A stretch of 64,000 nucleotides of DNA from Gambelia wislizenii (Eukaryota > Chordata > Lepidosauria > Squamata > Crotaphytidae). Under the pieces are notes generated by a model. That model was not told the origin of the DNA and did no database searches. It saw only the letters and a list, made by a program, of their open reading frames with translations. Shown here piece after piece: positions 12,696 through 23,433 of the stretch (the stretch's first letter is position 1; each line of letters begins with the position of its first letter). Where the stretch lies: positions 209,606,645 to 209,670,644 of the forward strand of contig JAUMIR010000005.1 of the NCBI GenBank assembly GCA_030847615.1, given 5' to 3'. The translations under genes were made by a program, and so were the position numbers.

Positions 12696-13246
12696 CAGGG
12701 CTTGTCTACATGGGCAATATACCCTATCTTTCTCCTGTCATAGAGCCCTTCAGTCCTAACAATGCAGGGCTTTTGCCCTGTTCTTCCCCTGGGCAGTCTA
12801 TGTGACCAGTGGGGAAAATCTGGGGCTAAGACAGGGGGAAGACAGGGTAGACCCCATTAGAGCATTCTAAAATCACACCTGCTTTAATCCATTCCTGCCA
12901 GGAAGGAACAGACCAGGCCCCGTGTGATTGCAGGAGTCTGTTCTGCCATGCTGGTCCATTGCTTCAGCTGCTTTCTGCCTCACTCTTCCACAGCAGGAAG
13001 CAGGCCTGCAGTGTGTGACTATAGCTGGTCACATGCAGGGGGCCTTGATCACATGTTGCAGGGTGGCATCCTACCTTCAGAGAGAGAAAGGGAGACTGTG
13101 GTGGCAGCAGCTGCAGCGATGGGCCAGCATGCCCATTGGACTTCCTCCTGTTCCATCCACATAATGGGGAAGGAATGGGCCTGATCCACAGTCAGGATAC
13201 TGCAGCAGGGAGCCGGCATATCTTGGTGCGTGTAGATGAGCCCACA
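12696..13246 (+). mobile_element. hAT-like MITE family A, copy 1
   Basis: Begins CAGGGCTTGTCTACATG and ends with TGTAGATGAGCCC, which is the inverted counterpart of the start. About 550 bp with no transposase frame. Two more copies of similar length are at 23434 and 40385. Shared internal landmarks near the left end include a word pair like CCCTTCAGTCCTAA and a GGCAGTC...TG(A/T)CC segment. The CAGGG-type terminus suggests hAT, but a clean 8-bp target duplication is not visible. Confidence 0.62.
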
Positions 13247-13284
13247 GTTTTTAAAAGTCTAACAGCATAAAAATCTTTTGACTT

Positions 13285-14410
13285 GTTGATGGAAGGAGAA
13301 CAAGGGCAGGGCCATCCTAGGGAGGGAGTTCTAAGGCTTAGGAGCAGCCACCAAGAAGGCCCTCTCCCTTGTTCTCAGCAAACAAACCTGCAAAGGTGAT
13401 GGGACAGAGAGAAGGGCCTCCCTAGATGATCGTAGAGCTCTAATGGGTTCATAAAGGGAGATAGGTCCTTTAAATTACCTGGACCCAAGCTGTATAGGGA
13501 TTTATAGGTCAAAACCAGCACTCTGAATTGTGTCCGAAACCGCCCAGCAGCCAGTGGAGCTCCTGCAACAAAGAAGTTGTATGATCCCTGTAGCCAGCCA
13601 CAGCCACAGTTAACAATCAGATTGCAGCTCTTTGGGCCAGCTGACATTTTTGAACACTTTTCAAAAGCAGCTCCATGCAGAGCGCATTACAGTAACCCAA
13701 ATGGGATGTAACCAAGGTATGTACCATTGTGGCTAGATCTAACTTCTTCAGGAATGGGTGCAGTTGGCATGCAAGCTTTAGCTGTGCAAATGCACTACTG
13801 GTCACTGTTGAAACCTGGACTCCCAGGCTCAGAACTGAATCCGGGAGTACCCCCAAACTAAGAACCTGTGTTTTCACAGGGAATGTACCCCCAACTAACA
13901 CTGGTTACATCCCTATTCTCAGATCTGTCTTTTGACTGACCAGGAGCACCTTTGTCTTGTCTGGATTAAACTTCAGTTTGTTTGGCTTCATCCAGTCAGT
14001 TACAGCTGTTAGGCATCAGTTTAGCACAGGAAGAGCTTCCTTGGAATTAGGTGGGAAAGAGTAATAGAGTTGAGTACCATCAGCATACTGGTGATACATA
14101 ACCCCAAAATTCTGGACAACCTTTCCCAGTGCTTTCATGTATATGTTAAATAGTATAGGGGACAAGACAGAACCCTGAGGGACTCCATAGGCCAATGGCA
14201 CCACGTTCAAAGAGATCCCCTCTAAGAAAGAATGGAGCCACTGTAGAGCAGTACCTCCAAACTCCATCCTAGAGAGGTAACTCAGAATGATACCATGGTC
14301 AGTGACATTGAAAGCCACTGAGAGGTCCGGCAGAACCAACAGGGACACACTGCCCCTGACAAGTTCCCTGCATAGGTCATCCACCAAGGCGACCAAAGCT
14401 GTCTCTGTTC
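13285..14410 (-). mobile_element. L2-clade LINE fragment, RT to 3' region
   Basis: On the minus strand the right part (14396 to 14016) encodes RT core blocks: a degraded LVLPDLSVAFNVTDHGIIL, then [20 protein letters not shown] and YHQYADGTQLYY (the usual YADD reads YADG). The middle (13901 to 13617) encodes the post-RT region (HTLVTSHLGYCNALCMELL). The left end carries the noncoding 3' region typical of this subfamily (GAAGGCCCTCTCCCTTGTTC). Several frameshifts separate the pieces. The Asp to Gly change in the catalytic YxDD box alone would abolish RT activity. Its 5' side abuts L1 sequence at about 14411. Confidence 0.85.
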
Positions 14411-14469
14411 CGTGTTTGGTTGTAATATTTGGTTTATGAAAAAAGACTACTCTATTTTTTAATTCTTGT

Positions 14470-14651
14470 TTGCAGACATAAACTCTAGGCCCGTACTTCT
14501 ATTCTGCAAATGTCTACAGTCTCTTTTTCTTATATGAGTCTCTTGAAGACAATTAATTTCATATTTGAGATTTTTTTAGGAAATGCCAATTTCCCCCTTT
14601 TCTGGGTGAATTCAGTCCATTTATATTCCATGAAATTATTTCCAGATTCAT
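14470..14651 (-). pseudogene. L1 ORF2 amino-terminal endonuclease fragment
   Basis: The likely start at 14651 (minus) reads MNLEIISWNINGLNSPRKG, the hallmark beginning of L1 ORF2 apurinic-type endonuclease, with the catalytic Asn in WNINGLN. A stop falls at 14559, and beyond it, in shifted frames, an ETHI.K-like segment and KYGPRVYVCKQELKNR still resemble the next endonuclease blocks. No RT part is present. The upstream ORF1 ends about 185 bp before this start. Confidence 0.72.
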
Positions 14652-14836
14652 TTTAGTTGTTTTATTAAGGTATCTTATTATATTGTTACTATTATTTCTT
14701 CTGAACAACTCAGAAGCTTTTGGCTGTCTCTTTCTGGAGCCTCTTCTTTCATGATTTTGAACAAATCTCTTCCTCTTTCCAAATTTGTCACCTGCGTAAG
14801 TGGTTATCAAACCCTCTGGGACTATCCAGTGAAAGA

Positions 14837-15151
14837 TTATGCCTTTTTTGTGAGCTCCTCCATCAAGAATTTATACTCTCTACACTTCAGCATTCTTTCT
14901 GGAATTTCTTTAAACATGATTATTTCATTTTCATTTATTTTAATCCTTTTCTTAAAGTGTGCTCTCAATATTTCATCTCTGATGCATTCATGTGTGAAAT
15001 GAATTAACATATCTGTTGGGCTTTTTTTTTTCCTTTGTGCAGAAGCAAAGATTTGCCTATATATTGCTTCAGCCTTCTTTTCAAATTGTTCACCAGAGCT
15101 GCTTATAAGATCCACCACAGCTTTTAAAATCAGCCAGCTCTTCTGGCACAT
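14837..15151 (-). pseudogene. L1 ORF1 carboxy-terminal domain fragment
   Basis: About 100 codons resembling the RNA-binding C-terminal half of L1 ORF1p: SPTDMLIHFTHECIRDEILR, then an AHFKKRIKINENEIIMF segment and RMLKCREYKFLMEELTKK. ORF1p is the trimeric nucleic-acid chaperone that coats L1 RNA in ribonucleoprotein particles. The N-terminal coiled coil is not in this piece and may lie to the right of the inserted L2. The apparent start is only the first Met of an open stretch. Confidence 0.65.
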
Positions 15152-15426
15152 CTCTTAGCCTAATTTGTGTTTCCTTAGATTTTTAACCCAATCATCATAA
15201 TTCTATCCCATGTCTTTTCCAAATCCTGCCATAAAATGGCCACTTCCTTTGTATTATCAGAGATCTCCTTTGTGTGTAGTAGCTGTGAAATTCTGAACTG
15301 ATGCTATGATCTCTTTGAACTGTTTTTCAGCAAGCTCTTACAATGGGTTGTTTGTCCTCTAATCTCTAATCATAACCTGTCCAATTTCTGTTCTAAATTT
15401 TCATTAGTTTCTGACATTCAGATCTA

Positions 15427-18215
15427 TTATGCTGGCATGCTTTACAGAGACCTGGCTGGGAGGGGCCAGTGCTGTGACTTGGGCGCAGGCACTCCCGGCC
15501 AGGCACTCAGTTAGTGAGCAGGTAAGAAAAAGTGGTCGGGGGGAGGAGTGGCTCTGGTTCATAAAAACATAAAAACAATCTAACCTTGACCAGGAAGCCT
15601 ATCTGGAACACAGTCCACATCGAGTGTATGTACCTAAGCCTGAGGTCCAGGGATAGCTTAGGGATTCTGTTAGTGTACCGGCCACCCCGTTGTCTAACAG
15701 ACTCCCTAACTGAGCTAACACAGCTGGTCTTAGAGTTGCTGCTGGAGTCACCCAGACTTTTAGTTCTTGGTGACTTCAACATCCCACTTGAGACCAGCTT
15801 GCTAAATGTAACTGGCGCAGCTCGGGAGTTCATGGAATCCATGACAAACATGGGCCTATCCCAATTGGTTGTCGGGCCTACTCACTGTGCAGGTCATACC
15901 CTCAATGTGGCCTTTAGTACGGAACAGGAATATCCATGGGCGGAGGTTATTAAAACCTCCGCATTGTCATGGACGGATCATTTCCTGATCAAGATGGAGC
16001 TAAGAGCCACTGTCTGCCCCACCAGGGGTGGTGGACCTATTAGAATGGTCTACCCTCAAAGGCTAATGGAACCAATTGGATTCCAGAAAGCCTTGGAGGG
16101 TTTAATGGTTGGTAACACCAGTGATTCTATTGAAGCTTTGGTTAATATTTGGAACATCGACCTCACCAAGGCTATCAACACAATCGCTCCCAAACATCCT
16201 TTCCAGCCTGCTTCTAACCGTAAGCCCTGGTATTCAGAGGAGCTTAGGAAGATGAAGCAGGCTGGACAACTACTAGAGCGCACCTGGCGGAAGACTCGAC
16301 TCTTATCCGACAAGACTCGTCATAGGAATTTCCTTGATTCTTATCAAGAGGGGATACGTGCAGCGCAGAAGTCTTTCTCCTCTGCACGTATTGCGTCTGC
16401 AGAGTCCCGTCCAGGAGAACTATTTAGGGTGGTGGGGGAGCTGACACAGATTCCACCTGCACAGAACCCCTTACTCAACCCGACAACGGTCTGCTGTGAT
16501 GCGTTTAACATCCACTTTGCAGATAAAATCTCTTGGATAAGAGCCAACTTAGATGCCAGTGTTACGACAGAATCTATAGACGACGTGTCCAGCAACTCCA
16601 TTTATGAAATTTTATTGGATCAGTTTCAATCTGTGAGTATGATTTGGACAAGCTCCTTGGTAGAGGAAGCTTGTCCACATAATGTCCCCTCGATCCCTGT
16701 CCATCTTGGCTGGCCACCCAAGGGGGCAACGCATCTAGAGTACTCCTTAGGGATATTATCAATGCGTCCTTCAGGGAGGGGTCCGTTCCACCCTGTCTGA
16801 AGGAAGCGGCGGTTAAACCGCTCCTGAAAAAGCCTTCCCTGGACCCCTTCAACAGGAACAAGTATAGGCCAGTCTCCTTGCTCCCTTTTTTAAGCAAGGT
16901 GATTGGGAGGGCGGTCGCTTCCCAACTCCAAGCTGTCTTGGATGAAACTGATTATCTAGATCCATTTCAAACTGGCTTTAGGATGGGATATGGAGTGGAG
17001 ACTGCCATGGTTGCTCTGGCTGATGACCTCCGCTTGGGTATCGACAGGGGTAGTGTGACCCTGTTGGTGCTCTTGGACCTCTCAGCGCCCTTTGATACAA
17101 TAGATCATTCCATCCTCTTGGATCGCCTGAGGGGGTTAGGAATTGGAGGCACTGCCTTGCAGTGATTCCCTTCCCTCCTTTCGGGCAGATCCCAGAGGAT
17201 GAGGCTTGGGGAGAGTTGCTCTACCAGAATAGAGCTTAACTGTGGCATTCCTCAAGGTGCCAGCCTGTCCCTGATGCTATTTAACATCTATATGAAGCCG
17301 CTGGGAGAGATCATTTGGAGGCATGGAGTGCAGTGTCATCAGTATGCTGATGACACCCAGATATACTTCTCCATGTCTCAGTCATCAGCTTTGACTTCAG
17401 ATGGCGTCTCTCCTCTCAATGATTGTCTTAAAGCAGTAATGGACTGGATGAGGAAAAACAAATTGAGACTGAATCCAGACAAAATGGAGGTACTAACAGT
17501 TACAGGCCCGAAACCAGGTCTGGGAATACAACTTCCAATCCTGAATGGAATCACACTCTTCTCCAAGGACTGTGTTTGCAGCCTGGGGGTGGTCCTGGAC
17601 CCGACACTCCAGATGTCTAATCGGGTAAATGCAACGGTCAGGAGTGCCTGTTATCAACTTTGGCTGATACACCAGCTGTGCCCTTTCCTGGAAACCAGAG
17701 ACTTCGAAGCTGTGGTACATGCACTGGTAACCTCCCATCTGGATTTCTGTAAACTGGATCCGTCTGGATCCAGTTCAGCGCTCTACATGGGGCTACCCTT
17801 GTGCTTGACTCGGAAACTTCAAGTAGTTCAGAACATGGCAGCCAGGTTGATTTCTGGTGTTTCTAGAAGAGAGCATATAACACCTGTGCTAAAAGCTCTC
17901 CACTGGCTGCCTATTAGTTTCCGGGCACAGTACAAGGTGTTGGTTATGACCTTTAAAGCCCTACATGGCTTTGGTCCAATTTATCTTTGGGACCACCTCC
18001 TTCCGTATGACCCTCCCCGCGCACTTCGGTCCTCTGGGAGGAATCTGTTACAGCCTATGAAAACAAGACTGTCGGTGACCTCCCAGAGGGCCTTCTCTGC
18101 TGCCGCTCCCAGATTATGGAATGGCCACCTGGACGAGATCTGTCTTATTACCACCTTAGACAGCTTTGAAAAAGCTGTCAAGATGGATCTTTTCTGGCAG
18201 GCCTTTCCTGAATAA
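15427..18215 (+). pseudogene. L2 ORF2: endonuclease plus reverse transcriptase
   Basis: The protein would nick target DNA and reverse-transcribe L2 RNA. The frame starts inside the endonuclease (ACFTETWLGG), is degraded to about 15586 (one in-frame stop), then runs open: YRPPRCLTDSLTEL, VLGDFNIP, and WTDHFL (the usual SDH is TDH). The linker has WYSEELRKMKQAG and FADKISWI. One frameshift occurs at about 16660-16683, after which CPLDPCPSWL is in the new frame. RT blocks follow: YRPVSLLPFLSKV, LDPFQTGFRMGYGVETAMVA, LLDLSAPFDTIDHSILLDRL, then a stop at 17163-17165 where the other copies suggest Trp (ALQWF; TGG to TGA). After the stop the frame continues with CGIPQGASLSLMLFNIYMKP and CHQYADDTQIYFSM (intact YADD) to a proper C-terminus at 18215. 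Confidence 0.9.
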
Positions 18216-18444
18216 CTATCCCGGCCCAAGACTCGGCTGTCCTTTCTGAGCTGCAATCGGATTTTTTAAAATGATTGTATGTTTTATTTTTTTTTCTAAT
18301 TTATATATTTTTAATTATTGTATGTTTTTAATCCTTTATAATTTAATATTATTTTATGGGCTGGGTGGGCTAGGGTATTGTGACTTTGGAGTTTTTATAT
18401 TGTAAGCCGCCCCGATTGAGTTGCAGAGGGGTGGGATAGAAATA

Positions 18445-18473
<29 letters not shown>
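15427..18473 (+). mobile_element. L2-clade LINE, long copy nested in L1
   Basis: A roughly 3.05-kb L2 element carrying most of ORF2, a short 3' UTR (TTGTAAGCCGCCCCGATTGA, then GGGTGGGATAGAAATA) and an (ATT)n tail ending near 18473, all typical L2 landmarks. Flanking words TTCAGATCTA (15417-15426) and TTCAAATCTA (18474-18483) differ at one base and may be the target duplication. The 5' side starts within the endonuclease domain, so it is 5'-truncated. Confidence 0.9.
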
Positions 18474-18477
<4 letters not shown>

Positions 18478-18483
18478 AATCTA

Positions 18484-18900
18484 AAATCTGGTTAGACATC
18501 TCAGATTTGAGGCTTCAATTTTAATAAGCACAGTGTCTGTTTTGTCTAACCTAGCTCTGGACATTTTTCTGTGACCTTATTTATGATGTCATATAAATCA
18601 CTCTCTGCTTAAATTCTGGTGTCAGAAACAATATTTATTTCCCTTTTTATGAAACATGGCTTCTATATAAACCTTTTAATTGCGTGACTCTTGGAGATGC
18701 CAAATCTATTTCTTATCTGCAGTGCAAATCACCACTTAATTTAATCTTCAGTTCTTCTGAGTGCTATACTGTCCATCTCTCTTGACACTTAGTTTCACTT
18801 TTGAAGTACTTTAGCAATGGAGACTGGCCTTTGAATATGATGTAAATTATTTGTACTCATATGAGCATAATAAATCACCAACTGAGCAGGGTGTTTCTCT
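18484..18900 (-). mobile_element. Probable continuation of the interrupted L1 (5' side)
   Basis: Compositionally like the L1 piece left of the nested L2, in the same orientation. Minus-strand frames contain a helical-looking segment (SDLYDIINKVTEKCPEL) that could be ORF1 coiled coil. It is inferred mainly from position, because the L2 interrupts continuous AT-rich sequence. Confidence 0.4.
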
Positions 18901-19383
18901 TTCCCTGTTTAACATGGGCCATCCAAGGTCCTTTGATGAGATTGTACATCTTTGTTTGGAGAGGCTTCTGTCTATCTGAACTCAATGAATCTTTGTGATT
19001 TTTCATCTTTACAGTGAGGAATGTTGTAGTTCCTAAGGTGTGCATCTCTAACAGATGGCTTCCCAGCCTACTCCTGAGCTTGGGGGTTATCCAGGAGCCT
19101 GTGATTCTTCCCTTGTGGAATCTTTCTATATCTTTATATGCTTAAAGACAATACTAAATCCTGCAAAGCTAGAGCAGTACACAAATCGTACTGCTAACAG
19201 TTGGCCATCTTGGCCACAGTCTGGCCAAAACATTATTACTGAAACAATGACATTACTCAACTTAGGATCCTGTCACATAATCCTGGTGTGCTGGATAGGG
19301 AAGTTTGGGATCTGGTAGAAGCTATTTTCCCCAGCATACCTTGGAATTTGCCTCCAAGAAACTCCAGTGAACACACAACAGTA
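18901..19383. other. No gene recognised
   Basis: Nothing recognisable; may include the 5' end of the L1 to its left. Confidence 0.45.
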
Positions 19384-19614
19384 CAGTCAGCCATCTGTAT
19401 CCACGGATTTGGCATCCACAGATTCCACCATCCATGGCTTGAAAATATTTTTTTTTTTAAAAAATCCAAGAAGCAAACCTTGATTTTGCATTATAAGAGG
19501 CACCATTTTACTATACCACTGTATATAATGGGACTTGAGCATCCACAGATTTTAGTATCCGTGGGGGGAGGGCAGTCCTGTAACCAAACCCCAGCAGATA
19601 CCAAGGGCCCACTG
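19384..19614. mobile_element. Tigger-like (TcMar) MITE, copy 1
   Basis: Begins CAGTCAGCCATCTGTATCCA and ends GGGCCCACTG, flanked by TA on both sides (19382-19383 and 19615-19616). Inside are the 'ATCCACGGAT...GCATCCACAG' words also typical of mammalian MER2-like Tigger MITEs. 231 bp, noncoding. Related copies are at 22725 and 25130. Confidence 0.76.
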
Positions 19615-19616
19615 TA

Positions 19617-20255
19617 TTATTAGGGAGATGCCTGCACAATTGGAACCTCAGAGCCCAGAAAAGTTTCTTCGCCCCAGACTATAGCTCTCAGAATCCCTCA
19701 GTGAAGGGACATTCACACTGTTGGATTCTGGGACATATAGTCCCAAAAGGCAATTTATGAAAACTCTGGTGCATTTCCAGACAACTTTGCTGGAAAAAAA
19801 GAGCCAAAGTTTATTGGCAAAGGCTCGTGTTATAAGGTGTGCCTCAGAAGCCTTATTAGGGAACATAGGAACCTGCCTTATATTGAGTCAAATCTAGGTG
19901 AGTAATGCCAACTATGTCTAGGAGTGGCTCTCTAGGGTTTCAGGCTGGATTGTTTTCTAATCCTTCTTGGAAATCCTTGATAGTCCCTGGGAATCTTCCA
20001 TCTAATCAGGTCTGACTGCTTCCAGCTGTGCTCTTGGTTATTATCCTGATGTAGCATTGCATCAACAAAAAAGATGATTGGTGTCATAGATCTACTCCAT
20101 GGAACTCAATGGAGGGTAAATAAACCTCTACCCTATGCCAAAATACAAGATTCAGACCAGCATTACATTTAGACACAACACATCCACACAATAAAATTAG
20201 CCTCTGACAGTGAGGCTATAAGTCAAATGGCATGGTGCAGGGCACTGGGACTATA
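19617..20255. other. No gene recognised
   Basis: A short inverted-repeat-like segment near 19675-19745 (CTATAGCTCTCAGAATCCCT with GGATTCTGGGACATATAG) hints at an old MITE. Otherwise nothing. Confidence 0.45.
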
Positions 20256-20592
20256 GACTTTTTCAAACAGGGTAAAAAAAAAACAACAACCAAGGAGGTC
20301 AGGAGAAGAACGGGGCTGTTGTGCTTACAGAACCCCATTTCAGACGATGCAGTCCTTCTCTATCCTCCTCCTGACCTCCTCCTGACCTTCCCCCCGTGCT
20401 GCAAGCACCACTTTTTATTGATGGAAAAACTCCATCAATAAAAAGCAGCACCAGCAGGGGAAGGTTGGGAGGAGGTCAGGAGGAGGACAGAAGAGGACTA
20501 CATCATCTGAAGCAGGGCTCTGTAAGTGTGACAGCCCCGTGCATCTTCTGACCTCCTCGGGTTTTTTTTTTTTTACCCCATTTGAAAAAGTC
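20256..20592. mobile_element. Foldback MITE, copy 2, almost a complete palindrome
   Basis: GACTTTTTCAAA at 20256 pairs with TTTGAAAAAGTC ending 20592. The pairing runs inward through AGAACGGGGCTGTTGTG and GGAGGTCAGGAGGAGGACAG-type arms to an exact central stem, 15 bases at 20411-20425 against 20431-20445 around a 5-base loop AAAAC. The whole 337-bp element can fold on itself. It is better preserved than the 11.1-kb copy, which lacks part of the centre. Confidence 0.87.
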
Positions 20593-20639
20593 CTGTATGT
20601 CTTTGGGACCCAGTTGTGCATATCTGGAGCAAATTGGGG

Positions 20640-20880
20640 GGAACCTGGTTAATTATGGAGAATATGTGAAATGCACTAAGAACCTTGATTATACTTTAAC
20701 TGCCCTGGCAACATCCAATAGAATGCTGGGATTTGCAATTTAGGGAGAGGTGTTTAGAATTATCAGTCAGATAGCTCTAGTATCTAACTAAATTGCGAAA
20801 CCTAGGATTGCATAGAATGTTGCCAGAGCAGTTAAAGTAGAATCCTAGCACTGCAATTGTCTAGTGTGAAAGAGCCCCCT
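20640..20880. mobile_element. Palindromic hAT-like MITE family B
   Basis: Inverted arms: TACTTTAACTGCCCTGGCAA near 20691 against TTGCCAGAGCAGTTAAAGTA near 20820. The 'GGGATTTGCAATTT...AAATTGCGAAACCTAGGATT' core is characteristic of a common vertebrate MITE also seen at 33007 and 51255. Noncoding. Confidence 0.55.
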
Positions 20881-20954
20881 TTCAGCATGTTTATTGGATA
20901 GGTTAGGGACCAGGGCATTGAGAAAAAGTGGAAATGGTTGAAAAGTGGAACCCA

Positions 20955-21090
20955 GGCTAAATACACACCAGACAAATAATCCAGTTTGAAACTGGATTAT
21001 TTGCCATGGCTCTTTCATATTGAGTTATGAGATTTGTAATTTTATAAGGTCGTTAGCTTTCTCTGCCAAAGAGTATTAGTGCCTCATCAA
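20955..21090. mobile_element. MITE family B, half copy
   Basis: Contains the opening arm words (AATCCAGTTTGAAACTGGATTA, itself a small palindrome; GCCATGGCTC; ATGAGATTTGTAATTTTATA) without the matching second arm. Confidence 0.35.
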
Positions 21091-21481
21091 ACTTTGTTAG
21101 CTTGCAAATGCAAGACCAAACACTAGATGGCACCAAGTAGACTGAGAGAAAAAAATAGTGCACTGAGTAGACAGACTGAGAGAAAACCCTCCACAGTGCA
21201 ATGAGTTGACTGGGTGGAGAGAAGCAGCGCATGGTCAAAAGAGAGGATCTGGGGTCGAAAGTGCATTACATGGCTATATTTTAGATCTGTTGAAACAGCA
21301 GGATACAGCAGAAATTACTCTTTCAAGGATATTGGTCACCACAACATCTACTCAAGAAAGGGTTTTCTAAACCAGCAAATTGTTGGAGATTTAATACTGT
21401 CAATCCTTCCTTAATGCATATGTTTTTGAGCTGTCCCATAGTAGCTACATTTTGGGAGGAAGCAATCACACATGTACCTGG

Positions 21482-21966
21482 GCGCCACAATTCAAAAAGG
21501 ATATTGACAAATTGGAGTGTGTCCAGAGAAGGGCGACTAAAATGGTGAAAGGTCTGGAAACCATGCCTTATGAGGAAAGACTTAGGGAGCTGGGTATGTT
21601 TAGCCTGGGGGGGGGGAATGGTTAAGGGGTGATATGATAGCCCTGTTTAAGTATTTGAAGGGGTGTCACATTGAGGATGGAGCAAGCTTGTTTTCTGCTG
21701 CTCCAGAGACTAGAACATGGAACAGTAGATGCAAGCTCCAGGAACAGAGATTCCACCTCAACATTAGGAGGAACTTTTTGACAGTAAGAGCTGTTCAGCA
21801 GTGGAACACACTCCCTCAGAGCATGGTGGGGGTCTCCTTCCTTGGAGGTCTTTAAACAGAGGCTGGATGGTCATCTGTCAGGGATGCTTTGAGTGTGTAT
21901 TGCTGCATGGCAGGGGGTTGGACTGGATGGCCCTCGTGGTCTCTTCCAATTCTACAATTCTATGAT
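21482..21966 (+). mobile_element. CR1 LINE 3' fragment
   Basis: Encodes the C-terminal CR1 ORF2 segment ([33 protein letters not shown]), then a G homopolymer that shifts the frame, then [15 protein letters not shown] and FLTVRAVQQWNTLPQSMV. It ends with the CR1 terminal word TCTACAATTCTATGATTCTA at 21966. Inserted into the L1 remnant. Confidence 0.92.
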
Positions 21967-22034
21967 TCTAAGTAAATTTGGTGTTGGAAAGTTCCTTGAT
22001 ATTCAGAGGCTTGCATGTTCTTTTGAATTATTTA

Positions 22035-22560
22035 TATGAAAAATCAGCAGTAGCAGAACACGTTATAAACCAAACCTGGAAAAAAAATGCTATTTAAAAA
22101 CACGGAAATTCTGGACCAGGCCAACAACTATCAGAATGCACAGAGAAGCTATTGAAATCCACAAACACCTCTGGTCAACTTCAACAGGAAAGAAGAAACT
22201 TTAAAAGTAAACAAAATCTGGCTCCCAGTTTTGAAGAACAATAGAATCAAAACTCAACACTTACAAAAGAATTCCACCCAGGGACAGGGAGATTTCCAGC
22301 AGATAATGGCCCACCAGCCAACCATTAGCCAAGCAGACACTAACGAGCCTTGCATTTTTATACCCAGAAGCTAACCATTCAATTACACAAATTTACATAT
22401 ACTCCCCAACAGGGGTTCACAGCATATAAACTCCACATACACTCCTACCCAACCATTCTCTGAAGATGCCAGCCCCAGATGCAGCCGAAACATCAGAAAG
22501 AAACTATTCCAGACCACAGCCTCACAGCCCGGAAAAAAACCAAGGGAAATCTATATTTAC
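22035..22560 (+). mobile_element. Penelope-like element 3' fragment
   Basis: Near the left end, two overlapping frames give REAIEIHKH and NFNRKEETLKVNKIWLPVL, the C-terminal end of vertebrate Penelope-like ORFs (after the GIY-YIG endonuclease). The right end carries the family's conserved noncoding tail (CTCTGAAGATGCCAGCC, GAAACATCAGAAAGAAACT, CACAGCCCGGAAAA). The ORF is frameshifted and 5'-truncated. Confidence 0.72.
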
Positions 22561-22724
22561 ATGTGTCTTGCAAATTAACAAATGGCCAGTGGAAGTCGAT
22601 TTTTCATGCCATTTTGACTGCTAAAAGATAGATAGTTCATTAATGGAAAGATATTCCCCCCCCCACTTGTGAGTCAATGGATAGAAGATCTAACAATGCT
22701 TGCAACATTTGAAAAAATGATGTA

Positions 22725-22946
22725 CAGATTGACCCCCATATCTGTGAAGGATATGTTCCAAGACTCCCTGTGGATACCTGACACTGTGAATAATAGGGAA
22801 CCCTATTGTTTTCAATTAGAAGAATGACAGAAATTGACCATAGAATCACATTGGAGGACCTAGAAATGCCAGAGGGAACATATTTTTTCCAGATGTGGAT
22901 AAGTGAAACTGTAGATACCAAATCCATGGATACGGGGGCCAACCTA
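22725..22946. mobile_element. Tigger-like (TcMar) MITE, copy 2
   Basis: Left end CAGATTGACCCCCATATC; the right end, read inverted, is TAGGTTGGCCCCCGTATC; TA on both sides (22723-22724, 22947-22948). 222 bp, noncoding, related to the copies at 19384 and 25130. Inserted into the L1 remnant. Confidence 0.74.
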
Positions 22947-23133
22947 TATAGATGAATGGACTTATATTAGAACATTTGTACAGCTTTTATAGAAACTTAC
23001 AACTGATGTGATTATTTTTCCTCCTTTCATATTTTTATTTTCATGCTTTTGATGAACATTATTGTATGTAACTGAGGTCTCTTTTGAATGTAAATAAATA
23101 TATTTAAAAAAAATAAAAAAGAAAGAAAAAAAA

Positions 23134-23433
23134 TTCTCTAGTTAATATATAATAATGGTTGATAACAACCACAGAAGATTCTCTGCTTTTTCTAATTTGA
23201 CCTTTCCCAAGTTTTCACTCACATAGAAAATCCTCCACATCTCTTGTAAGAGAAGCAGGACCACCAGAATTTTTCTAAAGGGAGGGAAAGGGACACAAAG
23301 TCATCTAGCTGTTCGCTTGTATGTCACTGGGGGTATTTCTGTACCATGAGTCATATTACTTCACTGGATTAGGCTGCTCTACTGTGAATGAACAGTTTTC
23401 CAGAGAGGAAAGGGGTAGAGCTGGAGGGAAATT
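23134..23433. other. No gene recognised
   Basis: Nothing recognisable. Confidence 0.5.

Larger units (their letters stand above)
14411..15416 (-). mobile_element. L1-clade LINE fragment, ORF1 C-terminus to ORF2 start
   Basis: Minus-strand L1 piece holding the end of ORF1 and the beginning of ORF2 (both listed). The left side is cut by the L2 fragment at 13285-14410, and the right side by the nested L2 at 15427. Similar AT-rich sequence resumes at 18484. Confidence 0.75.
21280..23133 (+). mobile_element. L1 LINE 3' end, split by three later insertions
   Basis: Pieces of one plus-strand L1 ORF2 C-terminus and 3' end seem to lie at 21280-21480, 21967-22034, 22561-22724 and 22947-23133. The first ends in [17 protein letters not shown], the cysteine/histidine-type motif near the L1 ORF2 C-terminus. 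The third has AAKRKIVHSLMERYS and a QWIEDLTMLATFEKM-like segment. The fourth ends in a poly-A tract (23100-23133). CR1, Penelope-like and Tigger elements separate the pieces. Continuity is inferred from order, strand and motif order. Confidence 0.62.
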
